A DNA stretch of 64,000 bases from Isoetes taiwanensis (Eukaryota; Streptophyta; Lycopodiopsida; Isoetales; Isoetaceae). The first letter of the stretch is position 1, and each line of letters opens with the position of its first letter. The notes below the pieces were generated by a model. That model saw nothing but the letters and a program-made list of their open reading frames with translations. It did not search any database and was not told the origin of the DNA. A program made the translations under genes and the position numbers. The DNA is taken from contig JAJEKV010000070.1 of NCBI GenBank assembly GCA_021234155.1, positions 5,360,754 through 5,424,753 on the forward strand, read 5' to 3'. Shown piece after piece: positions 37,209 to 50,299 of the stretch.

Positions 37209-39540
37209 ATACAGATATCAAATGATTGTATAGTTAATATTATGTAGCGTAATAATACAAACCATAAACTACAAATAATAACCATAATACAAAACCATTA
37301 CATTTCACACAAACTAATGGAATGCAGATTTATTTAAACCAAAGTGGATCATATACGCAACATATATCTTGCAGCATAAAAATATGCATTTGAGGATTGT
37401 AGGAGGAATAATGGAGCACAAAATATGCATTCTCACCACATGTATTTCATCTACAACAATTTGACATTTCCACTGCAACTATAGGCATTGGAGGGCGTAG
37501 CAAGAATCTTCTAATTGAGGATCTTCCATTTGGCCTAAGTTTAGAGTGGATATTCCATTGAAAATAAGCCATATATACAGGACCAATGTTTGCAATATTG
37601 AGAGGGGAATGCGCTTCCTACATTTTGTAAAGCATTAAAGATAAGATAAGATAAGATGAATTTTTAAAGAAACATCTATACAATTTCATAGCCATGCAGA
37701 AATAATTTAGATAACCTCTTTGAAGGTGCTACAAACACCACTAAATTCACTATTATACACAAAATCCAACTCACATGATTATCATTAATAATGCACTTTA
37801 CAAATGTCATGTGTATAGTAGTTACATTTCTTTGTTTGCAACATTTCCTAGCATGCCACTCTATGTATTATCCCATACGTCTAAAAGGTTATCCCATAGA
37901 AAGGTCATCCAATAACTTACAATTGTTTATGGTTATGTTTCACATGTCTATGGATATGCCAAGAACTCATTATGGACACATTTGTTTATATGCCACGCTT
38001 AAATAGTTGTGTGTTTACTTGAATTATGCACAGACTTGAGTCGCTTAGTGTTACATAGTTGGCGTTGCTTGTGGATATTAGTAGTCGGATGGCAATTAGC
38101 AAGGACATGTTGCTAAGTGTAAGTTCCTGGCGTGCATTAGTTGTTCATTATTAAGTAGTTGGCATTGCGTGTAGATACTAGTATTTAGATGGCAATTAGG
38201 AAGCATATATTGTTAAGTGTAGGTTGATGTCGCACATTACTGTGGTTCCCCTTTCATTCATAGGATTCTGACCAAGTATCTATCAGGATGCAAGTCAGAA
38301 ACTCGAATTAACAAATCTTGCCAATAACCGATGACATATAAAATATGATATTCATACAATAAAAGGTCTTTTATAATGGATAAAATAAGTTTTTGCATCT
38401 AGACCTCTATCTTTGTAGCAAATGTCTCATAAATATCTCGGTAAGAAAAGAAAGTGCAAAGAATATATGATTGACTTTCAACTCTTAAGATTCTTGCATG
38501 ACTCAATTTTCCCACATAGCATGCATTGTTGATTTTTGGCACGTTGCTTAGTTGTACGTAGTTGATTTATAGTACTATGCTTTTGTGTACAAAAGGTAGT
38601 TCCTACACAACAATAGCAGAATTAACAAAAAATCCAATCAAATAATGTATGTTTGAAACAAATAATCCATCACGAACAACAAATAATACAACCATTACAA
38701 TCTACAAGAAATTTATCGCGGCGGCCTTGCGGCCGCCGCGAACATTTCTCTTCTCCAACCCGATGCAAAAGAAGTTTTGTGCTAAGTCGAACATATCTCA
38801 ATTCTGGACATCCTTGAGAGGGGAAAGAACATGCAGGAGTTGAACCTTGGGATTCGTCTGCACATCTTTAGCCAAAAAGGTTTGATACTAAGTTTGCAAA
38901 TAGAGAAGTCTTTGATAATGGCATGGACTTCAATGTTGCATCCGCTTAAATATGCCCAGTGGGTACATAACAAAAGAAATCGACCTGTGTGGTCCTAAAA
39001 TATGAACAGAGGATCTCAAGTTTGAGCAAAAATTTTTACACTATGCTCACATTTTACGTGCAATTTTGTCCATTATTATTGATCAAATATTTTGAAATTG
39101 AATTACTGAAAAAATCTTAAAAAGCATAAGGAATAGATCCTAGGAGGGTAACAATATTGCAAATTTAGGTTTACATTGCATATTTAAGGTCGTGGAAATC
39201 ATGGCCACTAATGCCATACTCATGCCTATTATGTTCATGCTCTAATACAAATATGACATAGGCATGTCTCAACCGTCAGAAAAGAAGTTGAATGAACAGA
39301 TGCCAGTTGCCTCTGCAAATGGAACATACACAATAGAGCTTCAAAATAGAGTTCTTTCTTTGCCATGGATACACTAATTATGACGTCTAGCATTCATATT
39401 GAAAGCTTGCATATCTCTATTGCAAGCTTGCATATCTAAGTTCATTGCATTGAAATGATTTTTAAGACACAAAGATCAGATGCACTTATTTGTAAGGCAC
39501 AACAATGCAATATGCATATATGTCTCAAGTAAAATGTAAA
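37209..39540. other. Spacer with minor repeats; no gene seen
   Basis: Contains a degenerate tandem duplication of about 115 bases (38,039-38,245, sharing ATGGCAATTAG and AGTAGTTGGC) and an isolated GC-rich palindrome (38,716-38,741). Short open frames have no recognisable domain. Confidence 0.45.
38716..38741. repeat. GC-rich palindrome in AT-rich DNA
   Basis: Perfect 11-base arms TCGCGGCGGCC and complement around TTGC, preceded by CTACAAGAAATTT. This resembles the end of a small CACTA-like or other MITE, but no partner end was found. Confidence 0.5.
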
Positions 39541-39546
39541 AGTGAG

Positions 39547-39890
39547 CATCTAATCCCACAATAAGAGCTGTGGTTGTAGAATTAGCTCTTCTTCCCTTTG
39601 TTGACATTGACCGAATACAAACAGAGAAGGAGCATAGGAGATGGCATATCTTTGTACTAAGAACTCTTCTGTATCAGAGTCCCAAAAGGAGGCAAAGGAG
39701 AATGTTATAGTTGTCCTATAAGGGAAAAAAAAAGACAATAATGAAGATGCAGGAAGGAGAAGCAACAAAGCATGGATACCTACCTCATTTGGAATAATGA
39801 CAATATTCCTAATCTCCAAGCGTTCAAGTGAAGGTTTCCAGGGGCGTATGGTCAGTAGCTGGTCAGGGAATACCCAAGATCTGATCTCTA
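39547..39890 (-). CDS. Two possible 3' exons of an unidentified gene
   Basis: On the minus strand a segment reading LTIRPWKPSLERLEIRNI ends at a good donor (GAG/GTAGGT near 39,785). The next acceptor (CTTATAG near 39,720) opens a frame with FASFWDSDTEEFLVQRYA and YAPSLFVFG, ending in a stop at about 39,547. The tail loosely resembles the end of F-box/kelch-type plant proteins, but I cannot name it. An upstream part was not found. It may be a gene fragment. Confidence 0.25.
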
Positions 39891-40590
39891 ATTCCCCCCA
39901 CAGCAGAAGAAAAGCATGCGATGCAGAAAAATATTACCTCAAGAAGCAAGCAGCCACTAATCCTTTTAGATTCCCTAGAACGCTCGCCAATCAATGGCAT
40001 CGATGCGGTATGTAGAGAAGATAAAAGTTTGCACCTAACAAGTTGCCATTTTAACATGGCAGACCTGACCTATGAAGAAGTCGACCAAGGATATAGGGAT
40101 GCAAAACACCAATCCTAAATCCAGAATACCGATAGTATGCAACTACATCCTATACCTAGTTCCAAAACCAAAACCCCAAACATAGTAAGTTTTCCCTATA
40201 CTCTCCTTAGGGACGTCTTAAGGAGATGGCGTATAGACATATGGATTCAGTCGTTGAAAAAATGATATATATTCGACATTGGTTGGTCATCAAGAGTATA
40301 AGAAACCTCGCATGCATTCACGGCCATTAATGGAGAAAATGGAAAATTAAGAAATTAAAATTTGTAACTTTAGATACGTATCCTATGGACCGGCAATCGG
40401 AATTACACCTATGCAAGAGAGGTATCAATAGTCAGAACGAAATGAGAGACTTAAAATTTAAAATTGCATTGCAGTAGTGATCCTAATTGTTTGAAAATTT
40501 ATCGGAGGAAATGGATTTCATGCATACGAAATTAGAAGTAAATGTGAAATGGAGCCAATTAGTTTCCAAAAAATTATTATGTAACGCCAA

Positions 40591-40960
40591 GTGCGGATTG
40601 TCAATGATGCACATTTTGTGTTTGAAAGGATAATGTGGCTGCATAACGAGATGAATGCGGGATGTTCTCGACATGGAAATTGCAAGGTAAATATGGAAGT
40701 CTTTATCAAATGCGTTCTAGATACATTTACATTTAGTGCATATATGCTAAAGGTTGGTAGCATAAGGGATTCGTTTGACGGGTTGCCATCACAGGATGTG
40801 GCTTCTTGAATGGTGCTTGGCGGATGCATTGAAATGAACATTACGAATCGTGTCTTAAGCTTTCCAATGAAATGCAAAATAATGGCATTATTCGGACAAA
40901 CTTACATTTGTTAGTGTTCTTAGTGCATCGACATCGTGTATGGTTAGAAACATCCAAAAT
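40591..40960 (+). pseudogene. Decayed PLS-type PPR gene fragment
   Basis: An open stretch contains DAHFVFERI, MNAGCSRHGNCK and then VGSIRDSFDGLPSQDVASW. These follow the plant PPR pattern of S, P and L motifs (GSI.DA...FD.MP..DV.SWN). The frame stops at 40,809 and PPR-like words continue only in other frames. No intact PPR array surrounds it. The complete PPR gene at 57,958 uses the same phrases, for example DAHQIFDSM...DAVTWN. Confidence 0.5.
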
Positions 40961-41435
40961 ATAATACTATAGCACATTCTAACCATAGCTTTTGTCCACA
41001 CCCATTTGGTGTTAATGATATTGCTTCAAATAATGTCTGAGGTAGAGGTTACTAAATTGTTTGCATGAGACCGCGGCCCATGTGCGAGAAAATATTGACA
41101 TGACGTGGTCCTCAAAATTGTTTACACTAGAAATGCCGTGTTCTTACCTCCAAAATACCTTATGCGACAAATTTGGCTCCATGCCGCATCATCATCATCT
41201 CTCAAATTCTTGTTTGCTTATAAGTTGTTTTCCCATGGATTCTTTTAAATCGCTCTACCACGTTCACTCCATATTAATGCCAATTAAAGTGGATCACGGA
41301 CATCTCGACCATCGGATGCATAAGCAAATTCTTTTGGATTACTTGAAAGAACCCCTCGTGATCTTGATAAATTTATGAGATCGTAATGCGTTAGTTAACA
41401 TAGATGTGTAATCCTTATAGTAAGGCGTAAAGCGC

Positions 41436-41630
41436 AATTTAGGTTTCATTACGCTCAATCCGCCTATCCGCGATCGCCACGTGGCACTATTTCTCTTTGG
41501 GCGCAATTTAATCCGCGTTCTTTTTTGCTAACATTCCGCTTTTCATTACGCTTTTAGTTAACATTACGTGTTTTCGCTCTGTTTTTTTGGACCAATGGGG
41601 CGTTGACAACTTGCGAGCGAAACCTAAATT
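41436..41630. mobile_element. Short MITE-like inverted-repeat unit
   Basis: Perfect 12-base inverted ends AATTTAGGTTTC (41,436-41,447) and GAAACCTAAATT (41,619-41,630) enclose 171 bases of GC-richer sequence. No certain target duplication. Confidence 0.35.
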
Positions 41631-43632
41631 CGTCCGTTAATAGAATGCTTGGCGTTTACCACGCATTCCGGGGGGTCAAAAAACCGCCTCCGGCGCTTCG
41701 GCATGGTTTTCCCCTGGCAGAATCGGGGTAAACGCGCGTTCTCTTATCTGAAAACCATCTTTTGACTGTCGATTGGTTGCCTAAACCTCGGGAAAACAAA
41801 GCCTAGGAATAGATAAAAAAAGGGGGATTAAACTATGGGGCTTGGCTCTGCTTCATCACCGCGACCAAGCGAGAAAAAGATTTGATTTTAGCCTACTCCA
41901 AGATCGTATGGCGAAGTCGATGCCTTCAAACATGAAGTTTTATAAGCGTTTGGTGAAATTTCATGTGCCATCAATTTTACAACAGGGGATCCCTCTTCCA
42001 CGAAATTCAAAAGCCAATGTTGGCCTTATTGCTAGTCCTAGAGACAGTTGCATAGCTGGATCTTTGAAGGACAAATAAGAGAGTGAAAGCCGGGTTTAGT
42101 TTTCCTAGTTCTGCGTGAGAATATCATTTAGACTAACGGCGGAAAGCTAGATAAACCAGACAATGCATAGATCTACCTCAAGTCTATACACAAATCACGA
42201 GAAAATCTGAGAAAATATGCGAGGAAGCTTAAAAACAAAGCTAAAATGATTGAGTAAATGAGTTAGGTCCATATTCGATCGGATATTTCCGATCCCAAAG
42301 CGTCTAGAAATACCATTCTTTCCTGCCCATCTTTGCTTTCTCTGCGAGAAATACACCAAGTAGATCTAAACTTTTATTCAAATCCTTTTTATTACTCTGG
42401 ACTCTTATCAACAAAACACATCATTAAATGCATTTCTACTTTTGAGAATTTAGCCATGATCGGGCTTAGAAAGCTTCAAATCATTCCCAAATCACAACCC
42501 ATTTAGGTGAATTGCTTCCAATGTACCTCTGAAACATCCATAGCTCAACTATTGAAGCACACAAAACCCATCTAAAAATGTGCATCAAACCCATTTAGTC
42601 AATTTTGAGGCTTATCCACGAGGGTTTTATCCGAAGAGTTACCTGATGGGTTTCTCCCCGCCCTATTTCAACAGTACCAAGCACCCCGTAAGGCGCAAGG
42701 TTCTCCTGCGGAGCCAACCCTCTCTTCAAAACCTACAAAATGAGAACCGGAAGATGGAATCGGCCGGATTCTTGACAAGATGCCGCCATGGAATGCTCGA
42801 GAGCAGGGGCTCGGCGGCATAAAATCTAGCTGCTTTTAGGGCAAGCCCGATCGGCTATGCCCTTATGGGCGGCCGTTTTGACGCCACGGCATTCTTTAAG
42901 GACGCCATAGCCAGCAAAAACTTGGCCCAACTTCTCTTAAGTCAATTCGCTTCAAAACTAAAAAGCTGTTCTAATGCGGCATCTTACTCCAACAAACTGA
43001 AGAGCTTAATGTTGCTGGGCGCTTCACGAGATTGCATCCGGAGGCAGTGGTAGGCCCTTTCCTTTTATGCGACGTGTCAAAAAAATTTGCATAGAAGTGT
43101 TGCGCACAAAGAATCGTCCTCCAACAATTATATATGTTAAGATAAGGCTATCTATGTTTAACAATTTTCATATTGTTTTCAATAGTTTTAACAGTTGTCA
43201 TGCCAAAACCTGTTTTTTCTCATTCCGTAGTAAATCTTTAGATGTTAGTTGAAAACAACATTCTAAATATAAGACCTATGTGGATGAATCAGAGATGGGA
43301 GAATGCAATGATGCTTATTACTATGCCAGTGGCTATATCAAGTAAATTATACCAATTTTTAGTACCAAAGTTTAATATTCAATATCATCTCATTCTTGGG
43401 GGGATTTTTGTTGGAGGGTTTTTTCTTTATGGGTTAAGAGGGCTTTTTTTTTTTTGGGGTTGCCCCTAGGGGGGCAAACCCTCGTTTATGTGGGTTTTTA
43501 GCATATCCTAGGTATATGCTAGAATATACCTAAGATATGCTGGTGACTGCTAAAAACCTCTTGTTGCCTGTAAATGCCAGGTCGCGAGTGTCGTTGGGCG
43601 GAGGCTGTGCAAACTGGGTAACCGGTTTCTAC
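41631..43632. other. Region without a recognised gene
   Basis: Moderately GC-rich parts (41,640-41,800 and 42,640-43,050) contain open frames of 60-80 codons (41,842-42,078; 42,580-42,822; 42,865-43,053), none with a domain I recognise. A hairpin lies at 43,500-43,541. Confidence 0.35.
43500..43541. repeat. Near-perfect hairpin
   Basis: Arms AGCATATCCTAGGTATAT and its complement (17 of 18 match) around a 6-base loop. It lies in a stretch beginning with homopolymer T and G runs. Confidence 0.6.
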
Positions 43633-43635
43633 TGA

Positions 43636-44845
43636 GGCCCTTTTTCCACGGTTGCCTTAAAATATGGCTGTCTTATAACTATAAGACAGCATTTTAGGTG
43701 CCACGTCATTCTTGTGACATGTCTTATAAAAAATGATTTTCCATGGCTTCATTATAAGAGGTGTCTTATAATATAAGACATGTCTCATAAATTTGCTTTT
43801 CCACTACTCAATCTCTCCGTGGTTTTCTTGCATATTTGTCACAGAGAGGCACAATCTATTTCACTCAAGTTGTAATTTCACAATTCTTATTCTTGATGCG
43901 TGATAGCTGTGCAGATGAGGCAACATATCTGGCAAGCAAGAATCAGCACTGTCTGATCAAATTTTGGGCTTTTTCATTTGCTGCAGACAGATCTAAAGAA
44001 TGCTTCCATGAATACAGTTCTGTGAATTCCGTGCAGAAAGATTTCGCTTTATAATCAATTTCTCAAGAAAGACCCTGCACCTGGGATAAGGCATACAAAG
44101 ACCTGCTCTGTCTAAACCTGCAATGTAAAGGCCTATACTCTCCCTGTTCTAGGACTCTGCGTCTGGCCTGCTCTTCCTTTTTTGACAAGCTCTGCTTCAA
44201 TTTTGGCCTCAGCAGATCAGTGTTCTAGGGTTAGAAGCGTTCTAGGGTTTCTTGTCGTTTGAAGCAGGTGCAGCAGACAAGAGAGACATAGAACAAGCTA
44301 CATGAAGTTCGATTTTGTTTTGTCAAATTAGGACTTGGATTCGACAGGATTGATTTGGCAGAAGACAGAGACTTGGATTTGCCAGACGGTGCTGCAGATG
44401 ATGGATTCAAAGAAGCACGAGCTCTGTCTAAACAGGAACAACAGGAATAAAAGCGGAAGTGGCAGGGATGGACCTGCTTGTTGGCGTTTCCTCTCAATCG
44501 ATTCCACAGACATTTGATCCAGCCCAATCGATTCCACAAACATTTGATTCTTGTCCATTCCATTGCAGCCGAAGGCCATCAGCATCCCATCCGCTTCCCA
44601 TCCCTGCTTTTTTTTTTAGGACATCCTTAGAAACCGGAGAAGAAGCCCCACGATTGGATAGAAATCGACACCTTATTTTGTGGCGGGGGGTTTCCCCCGG
44701 AGTAAAATAAGACTATGAAGTTGTACGGCAGCAATATAAGACACGTCTTAAAAAGGGCAGTGGAAAAGCTAGGCTGTCTTATTTTCTTATGTGGCCCAAT
44801 CACATTAAGCAAAATATACGACACCTATGCCATGGAAAAAGGGCC
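43636..44845. mobile_element. 1.2-kb non-autonomous DNA transposon with GGCCCTTTTTCCA ends
   Basis: The ends are GGCCCTTTTTCCACGG and, reversed, GGCCCTTTTTCCATGG (15 of 16 match). TGA flanks both ends (43,633-43,635 and 44,846-44,848). Both subterminal regions carry repeated TGTCTTATAA/ATAAGACA words. The 0.9-kb middle has no transposase but includes a short direct repeat (CGATTCCACARACATTTGAT, twice near 44,495-44,550). A 3-base duplication and GGCCC start suggest a PIF/Harbinger-like family, uncertain because the site is TGA. Confidence 0.7.
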
Positions 44846-44848
44846 TGA

Positions 44849-47800
44849 ATCTGAGAGCAAAGCACTTTAAAAGAGGCTGGAAGCCACTATTCTCTGCGCT
44901 ATGATGCCATGGTGAACAACAGATCAACCACGGCTTTCTTGGTCTTTGATCCATATTACGGCATGCACCGCCTTGGAGGAATGGAACATATATATATTCG
45001 ACCTCCACTCCGTCTTAGGGTCCAGGGGCATAAGAATGAGAGCAGGTGGCTTCTTATTCTATCTTCACAGGGCGGCTATTCTGATAAGCAAGAAACAGAG
45101 ATATTTACCAGAGATGATTTTGCGGATAGGTTCGAGCGTAGCTCTGAGCCCTAAAAATGGAGTCAGAGCCAGAGTTTGTGGCGTTTTCAGAGATCCTGGA
45201 AGGTCCTGAAGATCTCAGTGGTCATTCTTGAAGATCAGATTTGGTTCTTAACTTTTTTTCCTTTCCGGCACATACCCTAAATGTATCTATGATGAAATCG
45301 ACCCACATTAGTACAGATTCGATCATCATATCGAGCTGCGCTTGCCGTTTCGAAGAGAACATCGGAGGATGCAAAGAGAAATGGACAAAGGGGAAAATAG
45401 AGCCAGCAAGCAAGCAAGCAACTGGATTTTAGATTTTAGGATTTTAAGGCGGATTTTGCAGTTCTACCATTTCTTCATTTGAGGAAATGACAACGGGCGA
45501 GCGGCACTTTCAACATGGTTGCATGGAGTGTTGATATATCAGAAGAAAAGAAAATCGAAATGCAATTCACTTGGTTGCCGTCATTTTTCACTTTTGCACA
45601 GATTCCTTTGATCCGGGAAGTTTTTCTCTACTTCCCTGTAATTCTTAGCGCCTGAAAATCTTCAGGTCTCTGCTCTGCGCATCTGGCTTGAAGTAAAAAA
45701 AACTTCTGAATCAGTCCCACTGCGTGAAGGATGGAATGGCGTGGCAGTGGCCTCCTCATTTCTATTTCTAGCGCTTCACAGGTATTTCTCCTAACAAGCT
45801 AATCATAGCAAGTTAAAATGGCCGGATTTGCTGTGGCTAATGCATTTCATCCTTAGCTTTTCTGTTCTCTCTTATTTTCACCTTCCCAGCTTGCCCTTTC
45901 TTTTATATTTTATGTATCCATGGCTGTTCTACATGTTTAGAAAGGATCACTGTCTGAAATCTTGCATTCAAGACCCAAAATCTTGAAATATGTAAGATGA
46001 CTTTTAATCATTTTGTAAATAGTAAACAATTTTTCTTCCATATGAATGTTTTTGAGATGTACGGTCTATGAATCTCTGCTTCTGAGAATGCTTGCTTTTT
46101 CTTCCCCATTCTGATTTTTGCCATTGTCACAGCTCAAACTAATAGATACGCAGTTAAGCTTCTTGATCTTCCCTGCTATTGCTGCCTTGATGTTTTAGTT
46201 TGCGTTTATTTCTTTTGCATAGCGCAACGCAAGGGCAAATGTAGTTAACCCATGAAATAGAAGAGACATTTGCACAATCCAAATAATACTTGCTGACTGT
46301 TTAACACTTGGAATAGAGTCAATAATTACCATTTTGCACGTTTTAATATTTGGTGCTCCTAGCTGGCATAGCCAAATAAAAAATTCCTTGCATATAAAGA
46401 CTTTCCATGTTGCAATTTCTAAAGTTGTATTTTGGTGCAGCAGAGAACCTTAGTGGAAACTTTTTGTAACCAAAGCTACTGGCTGATCTGGAGGTATGAA
46501 TTTAGGAAGCTGAAGAATCGCCTTCTTATAACTGGTACATCCATTTTTACTCCATCTTTAGGTTTTTCTTTGATGGTATAGCAGATATATGGCCATGTGC
46601 TTGACATCCTCAGAGTGTGTCAGCGTCATAGATCATTCAATGAAGGTAAGAATGCTTTGGAAGTTCATTTTATAGTAGACAATCACTTCTTTGTTTTTAA
46701 GAAATTGTTGCTTTTCTAGCCGCCGTTAGAGTATAGACTTGGCTTTCCCAAGGACTGCAAACTTTTGGGCATATGGAAATATAGACCAAGTTTTACTTGC
46801 TATCTCCGTCACTTTGAGACTTGCAAAGGAAAACTGCATGTGAATCATTCTAAATTTTAGATAAATTGGTATCATGTCTATGTGCTCTTTTGCTGCGTCT
46901 TAGATGGCACAACAAAGTTATTGCATTTTCAAAATAAGTTGCAGCACTATGGTTCAAAAAGCATAACACAGTCTTGCAAACTGTAGTTATAATTTTGATT
47001 CTGAAGATTGGCTCCTCTCATTTATGGGCAAATCTCATATACACTATATAGAAGCTTGCAAATTAGACCCATTTATTTCTATCTAGGCCTGTACATATAC
47101 CTGTATCATAGCCCATAGTAGTTCAAATCACTTGTAAAAGTACCATAACCTATAGTTGTTCAAATCACTTGCAAAAGGCATTTGTTGTGCTCCATTGTTT
47201 GCAATTTCTGATTGCTACAACTCTTTAATAAATTGTAAGTTTTTTTTTTAAAGTTAGCATGCCTGATTGTTAGCTTTATTGGATCAGGCCTTCCAAGTAA
47301 AAGGCCTTATCATAAGCTTACATGCATTGCTTTATCTTTTTTTTTTTTGCACATGTCTATGATGGCTTAGCAGCAGCATGATTGGATGCATTTCTTTTGT
47401 TTGTCAGACATATATGACAGGTGAAAAAGCAAAACAATTGAGGCTGGAAGTTGAAGTATATTCAAGCTACTGTTCCTATCATTCTCACTTATGATAAACA
47501 ACAACAATTTGTTCAATATTGTGTGACGTCTCTTCTCTAGAAATCCTATATGCTGTCTACTATTTATACGACACTAACAATGGAAATGATATTGGAAATA
47601 GAGTTATATTATATATGAATTTGCATTGTATCGAACATACATAATTGATTATACGCTATATGGCTGATTATTGTCATGTTTTGCAATTTGTTATGCCATA
47701 TATTAGGCTGGTATGACATTGGCTAAACTATCTAACTTCTAAAGTATCATAAGCCCACTACTAGTTCATTTTTGCAATAGAGCTAAACTCTGAGACTTTT

Positions 47801-49079
47801 TTATGTTATTCCAATCCGTTTTCATGTTAGTGTCAAGTCACTCATGGGATGATGCCTATATTTATGTTGTAAATAAATTGTGTAAAATGACTCTATATGT
47901 ATTTATGATTGTGGCTCATGCAAATTCATCACTAACTTAGCTATTCTTAAACTGCAACAAGACATGCTACTCACTTTTTGTCCCGATTTGTCTTGCTACA
48001 ACATATTATTTCAATTTAAACAATGGTACGATCCCAAGGTACGATCCCAAGCTTAATGGTTATTGCACAGGGTAAGCGCATCTTATAATCTACAGATATA
48101 ATGGATGTGGCACCTGAGGAGCTTCCCAATCTATACTCCTGGGTTGGTTCTCCTTTCTCTCCAATTGTTTTTCAGGAATTGTTGAAAAAGTATATGATTG
48201 ATATGCTACCTTTCAAATAATGCCTATGGAGTACCAATTTGCAAAGTTTGGCGGCGAGGGTCGTGGCTCACTCATCGCCCCTCGATTGGTGGAGATCCAC
48301 AACTATAGTCTTGCAAATAGCCTGGCACAGAAGATTTACAACTGGAATACTCTCAACAATAATATATTCCATCTCATCTTCTCATTCATGTTTACATCGA
48401 AAGTGTATTGATATCACAGAGGCCCTTGTTTTTTCTTTGCAATGTTTGAGATCTTAGTGCAACAGTTTCTGGTAACTCTAGTAGAAATTCTATAAACAGT
48501 GAGGTAGCATAAAAGTTAGATCTTCAATACGAAGCGGCCACTCCAAAAGGATGATCATGTTCTCAATATGTAATTAGGGCTTGTAAAGACTACAAGCTGC
48601 ATATAGTCATCTATAATTTCCAGCAAAGTTGTACGTCAACATACATCTTTGCTGAAAGGTTAATATTAGATGATCGTTCCTTTGCTGCAGGATGATGTCT
48701 ATATGCACCCTGAATTACACGGCTCCATATAAAACAAACAAAACCCACCAGAAAACGACGAAATAGAACCCATGAAAACACACTCTCGGGCCCCCAGAGG
48801 GCAACCCCTCGTGCGCAACACCTTGTTTTTTTTTGCTTATAGTGGCATTAACGAATAACGAAAGGAATTTGAAATGACAGTTGATGTAAATGGAGAAAAA
48901 CTTGGCACACGTGTATTTAATGAACCATATGGAAAAATCATAGCAAGCTAATATGTTTCAAAGGATTGATTGCAGGACATCATCTGTAACTACAAATTGA
49001 ATGATGTTGATAGACAATTTTGGATCTTGGTAAACATGGATTCACTAGCAGGGACCACTATAAAGAATTTCGACATCAG
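44849..49079. other. Long stretch without a recognised gene
   Basis: AT-rich sequence with short open frames at 44,909-45,209 and 48,220-48,457, none recognisable. No RNA gene or repeat family was identified by eye. Confidence 0.4.
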
Positions 49080-49322
49080 GCTTTTCAAAGATGTGTTATG
49101 TTAGGCAGCATGACGGAAGGAAAAAGGTAGAGCATCCTAAGGAAAGAGCAACTGCGGTTTATAGAAATAGAAGATGAAGTACATGTGATCCTCCATTGTC
49201 CAAAATATAGCAATCTTAGGGCACTGTTTTTCTACTTGAACTGGAGTTCAACCTTATCTATTTTCTTTGATTATCCTTCAACAATTTGTGGAGTGACTAC
49301 ATATTTGAAAGAGCTCTTGTAA
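49080..49322 (+). pseudogene. LINE ORF2 C-terminal remnant
   Basis: From 49,152 a 56-codon open stretch reads RFIEIEDEVHVILHCPKYS followed by NLRALFF, ending at a stop at 49,320-49,322. The E-DE-H-hhhHCP-Y--LR pattern is the zinc-ribbon tail that follows the RT in many LINE ORF2 proteins. Weak similarity continues upstream. No RT domain or poly-A was found, so this is a short relic. Confidence 0.45.
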
Positions 49323-49427
49323 AGCATAGACAAAAGAGAGGCTATCTAAAAGATAATTTTATTGTGATATGTAAAAATGTACTTTTTGTCCTATGGCTTG
49401 CTTAGCCCCCCTTGAATGTTAAATCAA

Positions 49428-49622
49428 TTATCTCGTCTTAATACCCTTGCACATTATATGCTTGCACGGAATATATTGTTTCTTCATTGTTCTAGCTTGA
49501 AAATTTGCGCAAGTGCATGTTGGATATTTGCAAATGCTTACCTTGTAAGTTTTGTTTGGCCTTGTAATACAATATTCAACATGTGAATGAGGTATGATAA
49601 CTCTCGTTTCAAAGTAGTACAC
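49428..49622 (-). pseudogene. SWIM zinc-finger fragment
   Basis: The minus-strand frame contains KYPTCTCANFQ followed 10 residues later by IPCKHIMC. This is the CxCx(n)CxH signature of SWIM zinc fingers, found in MULE-type transposases and FAR1/FHY3-like proteins. The frame is closed 8 residues later and no transposase core adjoins it. It is probably a transposon relic. A different SWIM protein lies at 63,175. Confidence 0.5.
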
Positions 49623-49639
49623 GTTTCTAAGTGCAGAGT

Positions 49640-49740
49640 TTGTTCAAGTCTGCAAGTCTGTTTTTTGAGTTCTTCCCCAATTTTGTCCTTCTATTCAAGT
49701 CTGTTTTTTGCGCCCTTTCTCATTTTTGTCCTTCGATTCA
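49640..49740. repeat. 52-base tandem duplication
   Basis: CAAGTCTGTTTTTTG followed by C/T-rich sequence and ATTTTGTCCTTC occurs twice in tandem. Confidence 0.6.
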
Positions 49741-50114
49741 TGCATTTTTCAAACTGCTCCATAACTATCATGGGCTACATGCCATGGCGTGGAAGAATGC
49801 TCCCTGCACAAGGAAATCTGGCCGTGAAGAACTGCTGGCAGATTGGAAGTCGACTGTGAAGATCTAGCGCAGAGGTTTTGTGAGCAAGCAAATAATTGGT
49901 CGAACTTGGAGGAATAGGCTGTTGTGGTCGAATCTGGCAGACCAAGTATAGGAATCCTGATTTGCTGTAAAGACAAGTTTTTTCTGTAAGTTTTTTCCCT
50001 ATTCTTCTGTAAGTTCTTGTTTTTGTGGGTTCTTGTTTTGATTCAAAACACCCCAGGCGGCGCCGCCCCCCCAGACTAGACTGGATCGCCATTACTGCTC
50101 TATTTTTTTTTTGT

Positions 50115-50290
50115 CCAGAAAAAGATGCCGGATGTTTCTTGTTTTTGTGAGTTCTTGTGTAAGCGCTATCGAAGCTCTTGCAGAAAAGACCGTTACTCCT
50201 GCAGAAAAAAGATGCCCGATATTTCTTGCGTTTGTGGGTTCTTGTTTAATCAATATCGAAGATGCCAGATTTGAAAACTCCTGCAGAATA
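50115..50290. repeat. 84-base degenerate tandem repeat
   Basis: Two units share AGAAAAAGATGCC, TTTCTTG, TTTGTGNGTTCTTGT and TATCGAAG, giving a repeated KRC..FL.FV.SC in one frame. No gene is inferred. Confidence 0.6.
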
Positions 50291-50299
50291 GTAGATAGC

